Positions 23,727-31,997 of a stretch of DNA of 64,000 nucleotides are shown one piece after another. Source of the stretch: Natronorubrum aibiense (lineage in GTDB: Archaea; Halobacteriota; Halobacteria; Halobacteriales; Natrialbaceae); assembly GCF_009392895.1 (NCBI RefSeq), contig NZ_CP045490.1, positions 248,001 through 312,000 of the forward strand, read 5' to 3'. Position 1 is the first letter of the stretch, and every line of letters begins with the position of its first letter. A model generated the notes under the pieces. That model was not told the DNA's origin, did not search any database, and saw only the letters and a list, made by a program, of their open reading frames with translations. The position numbers and the translations under genes were made by a program.

Positions 23727-26587
23727 CTTCGGACAGAGATACCAACGATAACAGCGATACTCGGACGACCGTCAGCGGCCACGATGATGATCGTAGGCTG
23801 CGTTACGATCGATCACTCGACGGGGCGTGGGAGTTTCTCACCGATCCCGAACGAAGCGGCCGGACGAGCGGCTGGGACGAACCGGACGCCGTCTGGCCGG
23901 CGCGCACCCACACCGTTTCGCTCCCTCGAGCGTGGCAGGAAGACGAAGCGTACCGGTCGTACACCGGTACAGCTTGGTATCGTCAATCGTTCGATCTCAC
24001 GTCCGTACCCGACGACAAGCGCGCATTTCTTCGCTTTGCCGCCGTTGACTACGAGACGACGGTGTGGGTCAACGGCGAGCACGTCGGTGAGAACCGGGGC
24101 GGCTACCTGCCGTTCGAGTTCGACGTGACGGACGCCCTGTTAACGGGGGAAAACACTATCGTCGTTTCAGTTACCGACCCCGATGATCTCTCGGAGATTC
24201 CGCATGGGAAACAGGGCGACCCGTGGTATACCCGTATCTCGGGTATCTGGCAATCCGTCAGCCTCGAATTCCGGCCGAAAACCCGCATTGTCGACATTCG
24301 TGTGACTCCCGATCTCGACAGTGATCGAGCGGTCGTCGATCTCGAGATCGAGCCAGGAGACGTCGATCCCGACGTCCTTTCGGTAACACTCGAGGCCCGT
24401 ATCGACGGAGACGTAGCGACACGGACGACGGTGTCTGCCTCCGCCATCGATACCGAGGAAGAAACCGACAGGAAAGGAGCATTTCATACCGGCACCGACA
24501 CCGATGAACCGACGACCGAACTGAGCGCCGTTCTCGCGTTCGACGACCCTGCGTACTGGACTCCCGCCGATCCAGCGCTGTACGAGATCCACGCGACCCT
24601 CGAACACAGTGACAGCGAGATCGATCGGTACAGCGACACGTTCGGCATGCGGACCTTCGAACGACACGATGGTGAGTTTCTGCTCAACGGGGAGCCGATC
24701 ACGATTCGAGGTGTCCTTGAACAGGGGTACTACCCGGAGACGTTCTACCGCCCGCACGATGCAGAAACGTTCACAACGGAGATCGAACTGGCGGCCGACC
24801 TCGGCTTCAACCTGATTCGCAAGCACGTCAAGCCCGCTCACCCCGACTTTCTCGAGGCGGCCGATCGGATGGGGATGCTCGTCTGGCAAGAGCCGGCGAA
24901 TCCGATGCGCTACACCGACCGATCACGGACAGAGGTTCGGAGGCAACTCGAGACGTTGATCGACCGCGACTACAATCGGCCGAGTGTCGTCATCTGGTCG
25001 ATGTACAACGAGGAGTGGGGGATCGGTCATCACGACATCGACGAGACCCTTTGGACGGACACCGAGAAACAACAGTTTCTCGCGGACAGTTACGAGTGGG
25101 CTCGAGCAGTGGATCCGACGCGCGTCGTCTGCGATAACTCCGGCTGGGCTCACGTCAAGACCGACGTCAACGACTACCACCGCTACTACGTCAGCCCCGA
25201 TCAGGCCGGTCGCTGGCGCTCCGACATCACACACATCTGCCACAATCCCGGAGACAACTACGCGACTGCCGAGTTCGACGATCCCGATGCGCCGATCGTC
25301 ATCTCCGAGCTCGGAACCTGGGGATTACCCGATGTCGATACGCTCCGAGAGCGGTACGGTGGCGACCCGCACTGGTTCAGCCACGACTTTCTCGTCGAGG
25401 CGCTCAAACGACCCGAAGGCATCGACGACCGATTTCAGCGGACGACGCTCTCCGATGTCTTCGACGACTACACGGACCTTGCGGCAGTTTGGCAACAGCG
25501 CGAGTTCGAGTCGATCAAACACCTCATCGAGGAGTTACGGATTCAGGACTCGGTCGGCGGCTACGTCCTGACTGAACTCTCAGATACCGAGTGGGAGTTC
25601 AACGGACTCGTGGACTCCCACCGCGAGCCGAAGTCGTTCGCGGCTGCGTTCGCTGCGGTCAACGACGAGCTCGCAGTGGTTGCTCGACCGGAACGTCACG
25701 TGATCTGGGCAGGCGACGAGAGCGAACTTGAGGTGATCGTCGTAAACGATGGACGACTCGCAGTGTCGGGAACGCTCGAGTGGTCGTTCGCAGGAGAGAC
25801 GGTGACCGAGACGGTCACCGTTCCCGCGAACGGAACGACGACAGTCAACGCGACGATGCCGGCTACCACACTAGCGGCGGAGGCAGAACGTGCCCCAGAA
25901 CCGACTCCCGGAGTCGTAGCGGACACAGTCGATCTGACCGCCACATTCGTTCCGGACGACTCCGGAACGGCTGATCAAACGGATGTCTCGACGAGCGAGC
26001 CGATTACTGTTGTCGACGCATCACGACGGCAAACACCCGAGGTGACCGTCTATGCCGACGGCGTTTTTGCGTCACGGCTGGCAGAGGCCGGCGTTCCAGT
26101 TACGCATTCGCTCTCTGCCGACGTCGAAGTCGCCGTTACGAGCGATATCACCAGTCAGATCGACGATTTCGCCACCAGCAGCGGGGCAGTCGTCCACGTC
26201 CCAACTCGTGATGGCGAAATGCGCTCTGGCGGCCCGTTCAATTACCGATCACTCCCGCAAGATGGGAGTTGGAACATCGCTGCCGGTTTCTACTACCAGG
26301 ACTCGCCGCTGCTCGAGGACGTCTGTACCGACCGAACGCTTGGCTGGGAACTCGAAAGCTGCTATCCTCACGTCGCAGCGACGGATTTGAATCCCTCGGT
26401 TGACCGCATTCACATCGGCTACGTCGAGGGATGGCTCGCTAACTGGGCGAGTCCACTGGTTGTCCGGGGCTACGGTAAGGGCTCGATGACGGCACTGACG
26501 CTTCGACTCACTCACCAGTACGGCCGCCATCCCGTCGCGACGCTCCTCTGTGATCGACTCATTCGGTTACTCTCCCGCAAAGGGTGA
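23723..26587 (+). CDS. Glycoside hydrolase family 2 (beta-galactosidase-like), enzyme 2
   Basis: A 954-residue paralogue of the enzyme at 16364-19102, with the same domain order: jelly roll about 35-215, Ig-like to about 320, TIM barrel about 320-640, and a long C-terminal extension. The acid/base is Glu430 in SMYNEEWG and the nucleophile Glu529 in ISELGTWG. No signal peptide is visible. The N-terminus is longer by about 25 acidic residues. The extension carries a linker rich in T, D and P (about 740-770) and ends with YVEGWLANWASPL and LTHQYGRHPVAT as in enzyme 1. It probably cleaves a second linkage or chain length of the same imported glycans, and shares the IclR-facing promoter. Confidence 0.85.
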   Translation: MTSDRDTNDNSDTRTTVSGHDDDRRLRYDRSLDGAWEFLTDPERSGRTSGWDEPDAVWPARTHTVSLPRAWQEDEAYRSYTGTAWYRQSFDLTSVPDDKRAFLRFAAVDYETTVWVNGEHVGENRGGYLPFEFDVTDALLTGENTIVVSVTDPDDLSEIPHGKQGDPWYTRISGIWQSVSLEFRPKTRIVDIRVTPDLDSDRAVVDLEIEPGDVDPDVLSVTLEARIDGDVATRTTVSASAIDTEEETDRKGAFHTGTDTDEPTTELSAVLAFDDPAYWTPADPALYEIHATLEHSDSEIDRYSDTFGMRTFERHDGEFLLNGEPITIRGVLEQGYYPETFYRPHDAETFTTEIELAADLGFNLIRKHVKPAHPDFLEAADRMGMLVWQEPANPMRYTDRSRTEVRRQLETLIDRDYNRPSVVIWSMYNEEWGIGHHDIDETLWTDTEKQQFLADSYEWARAVDPTRVVCDNSGWAHVKTDVNDYHRYYVSPDQAGRWRSDITHICHNPGDNYATAEFDDPDAPIVISELGTWGLPDVDTLRERYGGDPHWFSHDFLVEALKRPEGIDDRFQRTTLSDVFDDYTDLAAVWQQREFESIKHLIEELRIQDSVGGYVLTELSDTEWEFNGLVDSHREPKSFAAAFAAVNDELAVVARPERHVIWAGDESELEVIVVNDGRLAVSGTLEWSFAGETVTETVTVPANGTTTVNATMPATTLAAEAERAPEPTPGVVADTVDLTATFVPDDSGTADQTDVSTSEPITVVDASRRQTPEVTVYADGVFASRLAEAGVPVTHSLSADVEVAVTSDITSQIDDFATSSGAVVHVPTRDGEMRSGGPFNYRSLPQDGSWNIAAGFYYQDSPLLEDVCTDRTLGWELESCYPHVAATDLNPSVDRIHIGYVEGWLANWASPLVVRGYGKGSMTALTLRLTHQYGRHPVATLLCDRLIRLLSRKG

Positions 26588-26827
26588 CCAGTTGCGGTCG
26601 TTGCCGAAGTCGAATGCCGTTTTCAAGAAATTTGCCAGTCCGTGATCGACTGCGGACCCGTGAATTGTAGACGAGGACAACGCGCGCGATGAGGATAATG
26701 AAACCACGTTTCGGTGAGAGGTCGCAACCGATCGGGTGTCGGTCGTGCTTTCGGAACTGACCGGTTCAACGTCGTTCCACCCGTTGCATACCATGAGGCT
26801 AAAGTAACTGCTCACAGAGTATCTGCT

Positions 26828-27478
26828 GTGACACAGACACAGTACGTTCTAGACCGGATTCGAGAAAGCGGCGTCGTCGCCGTTCTTCGAGGCATCGACG
26901 TGGACCAGATCGTTCCGGTCGCACGGGCGATCAACGACGCCGGTGTAGGGGTGCTCGAGATCACCGCAAACGATCCGCGGGTCGCAGACAAGATCGCGGC
27001 GGTAGATGCAGCACTCGACGATACCGATGCCATCGTCGGCGCGGGGACCGTACTCAGCGCCTCGACGGCGCAATCAGTAATCGATGCCGGCGCGAAATTC
27101 GTTCTCGCACCGGATGTCAACGCCGAGGTCGTTACCACGTGCAACCGTCACGACGTGCTTTCGGCTCCGGGTGTGATGACTCCTACCGAAGCGGTCATGG
27201 CGATCGAATCCGGTGCGGACGTGCTCAAGGTGTTCCCCGCGAGCACGGTTGGACCCGATCACCTCGGCGCGTTACGCGGTCCGCTCGGCGACGTTCCGGT
27301 GTTGCCGACTGGTGGGGTTGGCCCGGACAACGTCAAGGCCTTTTTTGACGCCGGCGCGACTGCCGTCGGTGTCGGCAGTTCACTGGTCGACTACGACGCG
27401 GTCGAGGCCGGTGATATGGAACGGGTTCAGGAAACGGCTGAAGCGATGGTCGAGGCAGTTGAGTCGGCTCGTTCATGA
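26828..27478 (+). CDS. 2-keto-3-deoxy-6-phosphogalactonate/gluconate aldolase (class I)
   Basis: Splits the phosphorylated keto-deoxy sugar acid into pyruvate and glyceraldehyde 3-phosphate. The start chosen is the GTG at 26828, giving a 216-residue protein of normal length; the open frame extends 38 codons further with no family similarity. Motifs: VVAVLRGIDVDQIV, LEITANDPRV with general acid/base Glu44, GAGTVLSA, KFVLAPD, PGVMTPTEAVMAIESGADVL and the Schiff-base Lys134 in VLKVFPAS. These correspond to Glu45 and Lys133 of bacterial KDPG aldolases. With DgoD in the island, the substrate is probably KDPGal. It follows GH2 enzyme 2 and precedes the kinase by 101 bases. Confidence 0.88.
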   Translation: MTQTQYVLDRIRESGVVAVLRGIDVDQIVPVARAINDAGVGVLEITANDPRVADKIAAVDAALDDTDAIVGAGTVLSASTAQSVIDAGAKFVLAPDVNAEVVTTCNRHDVLSAPGVMTPTEAVMAIESGADVLKVFPASTVGPDHLGALRGPLGDVPVLPTGGVGPDNVKAFFDAGATAVGVGSSLVDYDAVEAGDMERVQETAEAMVEAVESARS

Positions 27479-27579
27479 CGGATTTCGAATAGACAGGCAG
27501 CGACAGCATAGCAAAACCAAAGTAGGGCCCGTCAGAATACCGCCACATGACACGGGAAACCCCTCGTTCAGATAGTTGT

Positions 27580-28536
27580 ATGGCCTCTCTGGTAACGTTC
27601 GGCGAAACGATGCTCAGGCTCTCACCGCCAAACGGGACGCGACTCGAGACGGCGACCGAACTCGATTTTCGATCCGCTGGTGCCGAGAGCAACGTCGCAA
27701 TCGCGGCATCGGCCCTCGGAACGTCGGCTGTGTGGCTCTCGAAGCTTCCGGATTCACCGCTCGGTCGAAAAGTAACTCGCGACGTTCGGTCGCACGGTGT
27801 CGACCCGCACGTTACGTGGAGCGATGATGGTCGACAGGGGACCTACTACCTCGAATTTGGTGCACCACCCCGCCAGATCGACGTTATTTACGATCGAGCA
27901 GACGCAGCGGTAACGACCGCTACCCCTGATGAACTCGCAGTTGAACGGATTCGTGACGCCGAGGTCTTTTTTACGAGCGGGATAACTCCCGCTCTTTCCG
28001 AGACACTTTGTACCACCACGCGTGCGCTGCTCGAGGAAGCACGGGCTACGGAGACGACGACGGCGTTCGATCTGAACTATCGCTCGAAGCTGTGGACGGC
28101 AGAGAGCGCTCGAGAGACGTACGAGGAACTGTTCGACCTCGTCGATCTCCTCTTCGTGCCCGAACGCGACGCTCGCGAGGTATTGAATATAGAGGGAAGC
28201 GCGGAGATGATCGGCAAGCAACTCAGAGACCGGCACGAACCGGCAACGGTTGTTGTCACACGCGGTGAAAACGGAGCGCTAGCGGTGGACAAAACGGGCG
28301 TCGTTGAGCAGCCCGTTTACGAAGCGGAGACAGTCGACCCGATCGGAACCGGCGATGCGTTCGTCGGCGGCTACCTCACCAGACATCTCGAGGGCGGTTC
28401 GACCGCCAGCGCACTCGCGTACGGTGCGGCTACCGCCGCGCTCAAACGAACCGTCGAGGGAGATCACTTCGTCGGTACTCGGTCGGAAGTCGACGCTTTC
28501 GTCGACGACGGGACCAAGGATGGCATCTCACGGTAA
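27580..28536 (+). CDS. kdgK: 2-keto-3-deoxy-gluconate/galactonate kinase (PfkB/ribokinase family)
   Basis: Phosphorylates KDG or KDGal to feed the aldolase encoded just upstream. The start at 27580 ([17 protein letters not shown]) matches KDG-kinase N-termini; an ATG at 27547 would add 11 residues. Motifs: [16 protein letters not shown] (sugar binding, GG-switch region), [29 protein letters not shown] and the PfkB signature [14 protein letters not shown], where the Asp of GTGD is the catalytic base. Length 318 residues fits the family. Together with dgoD, the dehydrogenase and the aldolase, it completes a semi-phosphorylative De Ley-Doudoroff pathway. Confidence 0.87.
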   Translation: MASLVTFGETMLRLSPPNGTRLETATELDFRSAGAESNVAIAASALGTSAVWLSKLPDSPLGRKVTRDVRSHGVDPHVTWSDDGRQGTYYLEFGAPPRQIDVIYDRADAAVTTATPDELAVERIRDAEVFFTSGITPALSETLCTTTRALLEEARATETTTAFDLNYRSKLWTAESARETYEELFDLVDLLFVPERDAREVLNIEGSAEMIGKQLRDRHEPATVVVTRGENGALAVDKTGVVEQPVYEAETVDPIGTGDAFVGGYLTRHLEGGSTASALAYGAATAALKRTVEGDHFVGTRSEVDAFVDDGTKDGISR

Positions 28537-28549
28537 GATTATTTGGAAT

Positions 28550-28591
28550 TATAGTAGCCACTGAACGTCACTGCACACCCGGTCGCGCGAC
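28550..28591. repeat. MITE-like element, copy B (left half only)
   Basis: TATAGTAGCCACTGAACGTCACTGCACACCCGGTCGCGCGAC matches the left half of copies A and C. The right half is replaced by a GC-rich segment (to about 28690) containing GCGGTTC...GAACCGC inverted words. It lies 14 bases after the kinase stop codon, where it might affect transcript ends. Confidence 0.6.
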
Positions 28592-28809
28592 GGGAGCGCG
28601 GTTCGGAGCGAACGACGTGAGCGAGAACCGCGGGAACGCGAACGGGAGGAACGACCCGTGAGCGAGGACTCGACAATCGACGCTACTGGCTGTACGTCAC
28701 TGTCGATCCAACAACCAGCGAATTGCCCTAATATACAGCCCATTTAGCACGTACGACGGTCATTACTGAGATGAACCGACAGTAACCGTTAGAACTTTCT
28801 ACTCATAAA

Positions 28810-29339
28810 TTGTTGCTGAATGTAGTGGATCATCTCGACGAGATCTCTGTCGAAGAGTTGCAAAATGCTCTCGATAACGTGGAGGGAAAGAAGCCGACAC
28901 AACGGCTCTTAGCGGCAATTGCGTATAAAAACGGCGTCACGCAGACGGAGCTAGCCGAGTGGTACGGCGTTCAGCGACGAACAATCTATAGCTGGCTCAA
29001 GCGACTCGACACCGACGAGTCGCTCGAGCAGGCCGTTACTGATGCTCATCGATCCGGGAGAAAACGAAAACTCTCAGAAAAAGAGCAACAAGAATTCGAA
29101 GAGAGTGTCCACAAATCCCCCGAAAAGGTTGGGTTAGACGCGCCGGCGTGGACGCCGGCACTCGCCCAGCAGTATCTTGCGAAGACGTACGATATCGAGT
29201 ACTCAATCCCGAGCTGCCGGCGGTTGCTCAACGAAGCGGGGTTGAGGTGTCAAAAAACCACGTCGTACAGCCGCCGAATCAGCTGCTGAGGAGCGAGAAA
29301 CGTTCCGCGAGGACGTCGGGAGATGGACGCCACAGTAGT
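28810..29339 (+). pseudogene. IS630 transposase ORF1, frameshifted
   Basis: The readable product follows copy 1 almost residue for residue (TELAEWYGVQRRTIYSWLKR, SIPSCRRLLNEAG) to about 29250, then shifts frame in an A6 run (TGTCAAAAAACCACG) and ends at 29289. The correct tail (AAEERETFREDVGRWT-like) continues in another frame up to the ORF2 start. The A7 slippery run of copy 1 is absent here. Confidence 0.8.
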
Positions 29340-29812
29340 CCGTATCGATCAAACCACGAAATCTGTTCAAGTTGAGCCGCATGTCGCGTGGTTTCCGTTC
29401 AGCACGCGGCCGTCTGTCGAATTATCTGGACAACGCAATTGGACGTGTCTGTTGGGCGCGATCACCGACGACGGTGATCGCTTTTTTTTCTCGATTCGAA
29501 GAGTACGTGACTGCCGAACACGCAAAAAATTTCATTGTTTCGTTATGTAAAGAATTAGAAAAGGATTTGATCGTTGTACTGGATGGAGCGCCGTACTTTG
29601 AGGCGTCGGCCGTCACGGACCTAGCGGCCCGTGACGACCTCGCGTTCGTGAAGCTACCGGCGTATTCACCTGAACTAAATCCAGTTAGAAAATACTGGAG
29701 ACAACTCCAATCAGCACTTAGCAACCAGTTCTTCGACTCACTTCCTAAACTCACAACAGCGATCGATACCGCTCTTGATCAGATCGCTTCCAAAGTGAGC
29801 AATTATTTCTAG
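29323..29812 (+). pseudogene. IS630 transposase ORF2, frameshifted and catalytic Glu lost
   Basis: Starts MDATVVRIDQTTKSVQ, shifts frame within a T8 run at about 29483-29490, and resumes as FFSRFEEYVTAEHAKNF. The second Asp survives (VVLDGAPYF), but the third catalytic residue is changed: NPVEECW of copy 1 reads NPVRKYW here. The element cannot make an active transposase by itself. Confidence 0.8.
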
Positions 29813-29943
29813 AAGCTACTATAAAAACGATTGGCCTTGTCGAGACGCACCGACAGGGGACAACAAAGCAGATTCGACTATCGGACGCAAAGGTGCCCAA
29901 GTTACCTCGTACTACCCACGGTCTTCTGTAGTTTCACAGTACA

Positions 29944-29955
29944 ACTATATCTATA
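29944..29955 (+). promoter_or_regulatory. TATA box of the small membrane protein gene
   Basis: ACTATATCTATA lies about 20-31 bases before the ATG at 29975. It supports the shorter start of that gene. Confidence 0.5.
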
Positions 29956-29974
29956 TCAAGCGTATCAAGTCAAT

Positions 29975-30385
29975 ATGCTCCGAGCTGTCATCGGTGTCCT
30001 TGGGATTCTCGCAGTATTGGTTCCGGATAGAATACTCGAGATCTTCGAAGCCGCTGCCATCGAAAATCCCAATGAATGTGCGACCAAACCGTGGATCAGG
30101 TCAGGTATACGGGCAGAGGGGATTGTTGTGACTATCGCCAGTTTAGTCGGAGGACGGACATATGCCCGAATGATGGATCTTACAGGAGTGTTCGGTGCTG
30201 TTATCCTCTTGTTTCCACAGCTGTACCGTAGGTTTGCTATCAATTTGCTCTACGAGCACCCAGATGAGGTCGAGTGGAACCATCAATTCACCGATGGTGT
30301 ACGGATAATCGGGGCACTGTACGTCTTTTTTGCAGTTAGAGCGTTCACCAAGCGTCGTGCCAACAAGTCAGTTACCCACGACTGA
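29975..30385 (+). CDS. Small haloarchaeal membrane protein, unknown function
   Basis: A 136-residue protein starting at the ATG at 29975 behind a good TATA box; the longer frame runs back into the IS630 end. Predicted helices are MLRAVIGVLGILAVLVP, EGIVVTIASLVGG, TGVFGAVILLFPQLY and VRIIGALYVFFAVRAF, so about four membrane segments with short loops. The loops carry charged motifs (IENPNECATKPWIRSGIRAEG). I recall similar uncharacterised proteins in haloarchaea but no function. Its last codons (VTHD, stop) lie inside an IS200/IS605-type hairpin at 30375-30393, so the true C-terminus may have been replaced by the insertion. Confidence 0.6.
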   Translation: MLRAVIGVLGILAVLVPDRILEIFEAAAIENPNECATKPWIRSGIRAEGIVVTIASLVGGRTYARMMDLTGVFGAVILLFPQLYRRFAINLLYEHPDEVEWNHQFTDGVRIIGALYVFFAVRAFTKRRANKSVTHD

Positions 30386-30396
30386 AGTGTGGGCTT
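30373..30396 (-). mobile_element. IS200/IS605-type end hairpin
   Basis: CCCAC-GACTGAAGT-GTGGG followed by CTTCC. On the minus strand it reads like the right end hairpins at 2498-2518. About 200 bases of non-coding sequence follow on the right without a readable TnpB. Confidence 0.4.
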
Positions 30397-30835
30397 CCGC
30401 GCTGCTACTGTATGAGGCCACCGTAGGTGACACGCATGTACTTCCTCGAGGCTGTACGCGGTCAACGCTGTCTCTGACAAGGGGGGTGTGGGAGAAAAAC
30501 GTTGACGGGCCACGGGGGTCACCGGCTATCGGCGACAACGTGGTCATCATCTGCGCCGAGTCCACAGTCCCTGGATTGGACCCCGAGACGGGCGACCATT
30601 CGCGTGCAATCGGTGGGTGAATCGTTTTGTCCGGCAATATCAATAGAGGGCAAATCACGGTTTCATTCACAACATCTGTTCAGTTAGCAGGAATTCAGAA
30701 CTGTCTAATTGATCATTCTTGATGTGTTTGTCTTCAGAATATGTCAATTCATACTATGGCAACGGAGATACGCATGCTCTGTACTTACTAATTCGGGAGA
30801 GCGAAGCAACAATCCAGACTGCTTCTGATCTTGGT

Positions 30836-31108
30836 TTAGTCGATGTACTGGGATACCCAGTCATGACGCTCCTTGATTGCTTCTTCGCCATCGTCTGTAC
30901 TCGCATAATAGTTCGTTCGCCTGTCGAGCCGTCCTTTCTCGACCAGCTCCTTGTTGACGAGCGTATCGAGGTTCGGATACAAACGCCCGTGATTAATTTC
31001 TGAACTGTAGTACTGTTCAATCTCGTCTTTGACATCCTGCCCAGATGGTTGGTCAGCGCCAGCAATCACGTACAACAGGTCTCGTTGGAATCCTGTGAGA
31101 TCGTCCAT
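30836..31108 (-). CDS. PadR-family transcriptional regulator
   Basis: A 90-residue winged-helix protein, MDDLTGFQRDLLYVIAG, GQDVKDEIEQYY, NHGRLYPNLDTLVNKELVEKG and DRRTNYYASTDDGEE. It parallels the PadR gene at 6817-7107 in every block. It is flanked by a second PadR-derived fragment at 31290-31440 and by mobile elements. No obvious divergent target survives. Its role is likely repression of a nearby gene or of its own promoter. Confidence 0.8.
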   Translation of the reverse strand: MDDLTGFQRDLLYVIAGADQPSGQDVKDEIEQYYSSEINHGRLYPNLDTLVNKELVEKGRLDRRTNYYASTDDGEEAIKERHDWVSQYID

Positions 31109-31185
31109 ATTATACCCATTCAGGCAAGATAATGTTTGTTATCACATACGTACGTAGGTGTAAGGTAAACCAACTAGTTGTTTCT

Positions 31186-31712
31186 TTATACCACTAGCCG
31201 ATTCTCTTCCCGGTCACAACATCCTGATACTGTGTTTATAATGAAATGACACTCGAGGGGTTCCGACTCAGCATACACGTTCAGCGGTCGTAGTCGTCTC
31301 ACTCCAAATTCGAGATAACTCACCGACGTGCTGGTCTTCCCACTCCCGAGTGCCTTGAGTTCGCGTTGACCACGCGCTGTAATCGTATAGGAGTTCGTCC
31401 GACGATCGACCTTTCCCTTCTCGACGACATCGTGGTCAACCTCTTGGAGTGCAAGTGGATGCAGGACTGTCGGTGTAATCACGATTGGAGCGGACTACTC
31501 AACGATACTGGTCGGATCAGCCGTCAGCTGCTGCGGACGCGTCGAGTCATCTCGATTGACGAGACCGAGATCAACCAGTTGGTTGGCGTATTCATAGATC
31601 GTTGATTTTGAGCGTTCAAGGGCGTCCATCGTCTCCGTCGGTGAAACGGGGCTCCAGTAGCAGACATATACGTAGACACGAGCGAGTGCTGGCTGGTTGA
31701 GCAACTGCACGA
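31186..31712 (-). pseudogene. Chimeric regulator pseudogene: HTH protein fused to a PadR tail
   Basis: Reading leftward, the first part (LLNQPALARVYVYVCYW, MDALERSKSTIYEYANQLVDLGLV, RDDSTRPQQLTADPTSIVE) is a helix-turn-helix protein of a type common in haloarchaea. An in-frame TAG interrupts it at about 31500, and the same frame goes on with SAPIVITPTVLHPLALQEVDHDV. At that point the expected continuation is replaced by VEKGKVDRRTNSYTITARGQRELKAL, the wing of a PadR protein, whose tail is then frameshifted. The true N-terminus has been cut off by the MITE at 31713-31798. Confidence 0.6.
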
Positions 31713-31798
31713 CTATAGTAGCCACTGAAAGTCAATGCACATCTGATCGCACGATGGTTGTGCGATCAGTGTGTAAATCGTTTCAGTTGTTACTATAG
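31713..31798. repeat. MITE-like hairpin element, copy C (complete)
   Basis: An 86-base element with the best ends: CTATAGTAGCCACTGAAA and TTTCAGTTGTTACTATAG, inverted repeats matching at 15 of 18 positions. The interior GATCGCAC / GTGCGATC stem is the same as in copy A. It sits between the chimeric regulator and the hairpins following the sodium symporter gene. Confidence 0.75.
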
Positions 31799-31849
31799 CT
31801 CGAGCGTTTCCTCACCTCGGTTGCTCGAAAACCTTTGCTCCCTGCTGGC

Positions 31850-31896
31850 GTCGGGCGGCGTTGACGCCCGACTGGAAGCGATTCCGTCGGAATCGC
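31850..31896 (-). terminator. Two tandem hairpins after the sodium symporter gene
   Basis: GTCGGGCG / CGCCCGAC (8-bp stem, 7-nt loop) and GCGATTCC / GGAATCGC (8-bp stem, 3-nt loop) lie about 100-150 bases beyond the symporter stop codon. Haloarchaeal termination normally relies on T-runs more than hairpins and no T-run is seen, so these could instead stabilise the transcript end. Confidence 0.35.
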
Positions 31897-31997
31897 CCAG
31901 TCCGAGCGGGCGTCGTCCTCTCGGGATTTCGCCAAGGACACAACTCTGTCGCGCTCGCAGCGCAAACGTTCGGTTCGCACTGAGCGACTCGTCTCAG

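Larger units (their letters stand above)
28779..29823 (+). mobile_element. IS630-family insertion sequence, copy 2 (defective)
   Basis: Left end AGTAACCGTTAGAACTTTCTACTCA, right end AATTATTTCTAGAAGCTACTATA. The left terminal TATAGTA has decayed to CAGTA. Both transposase frames are broken (see the pseudogene entries). Very similar to copy 1, so a recent relative. Confidence 0.8.
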
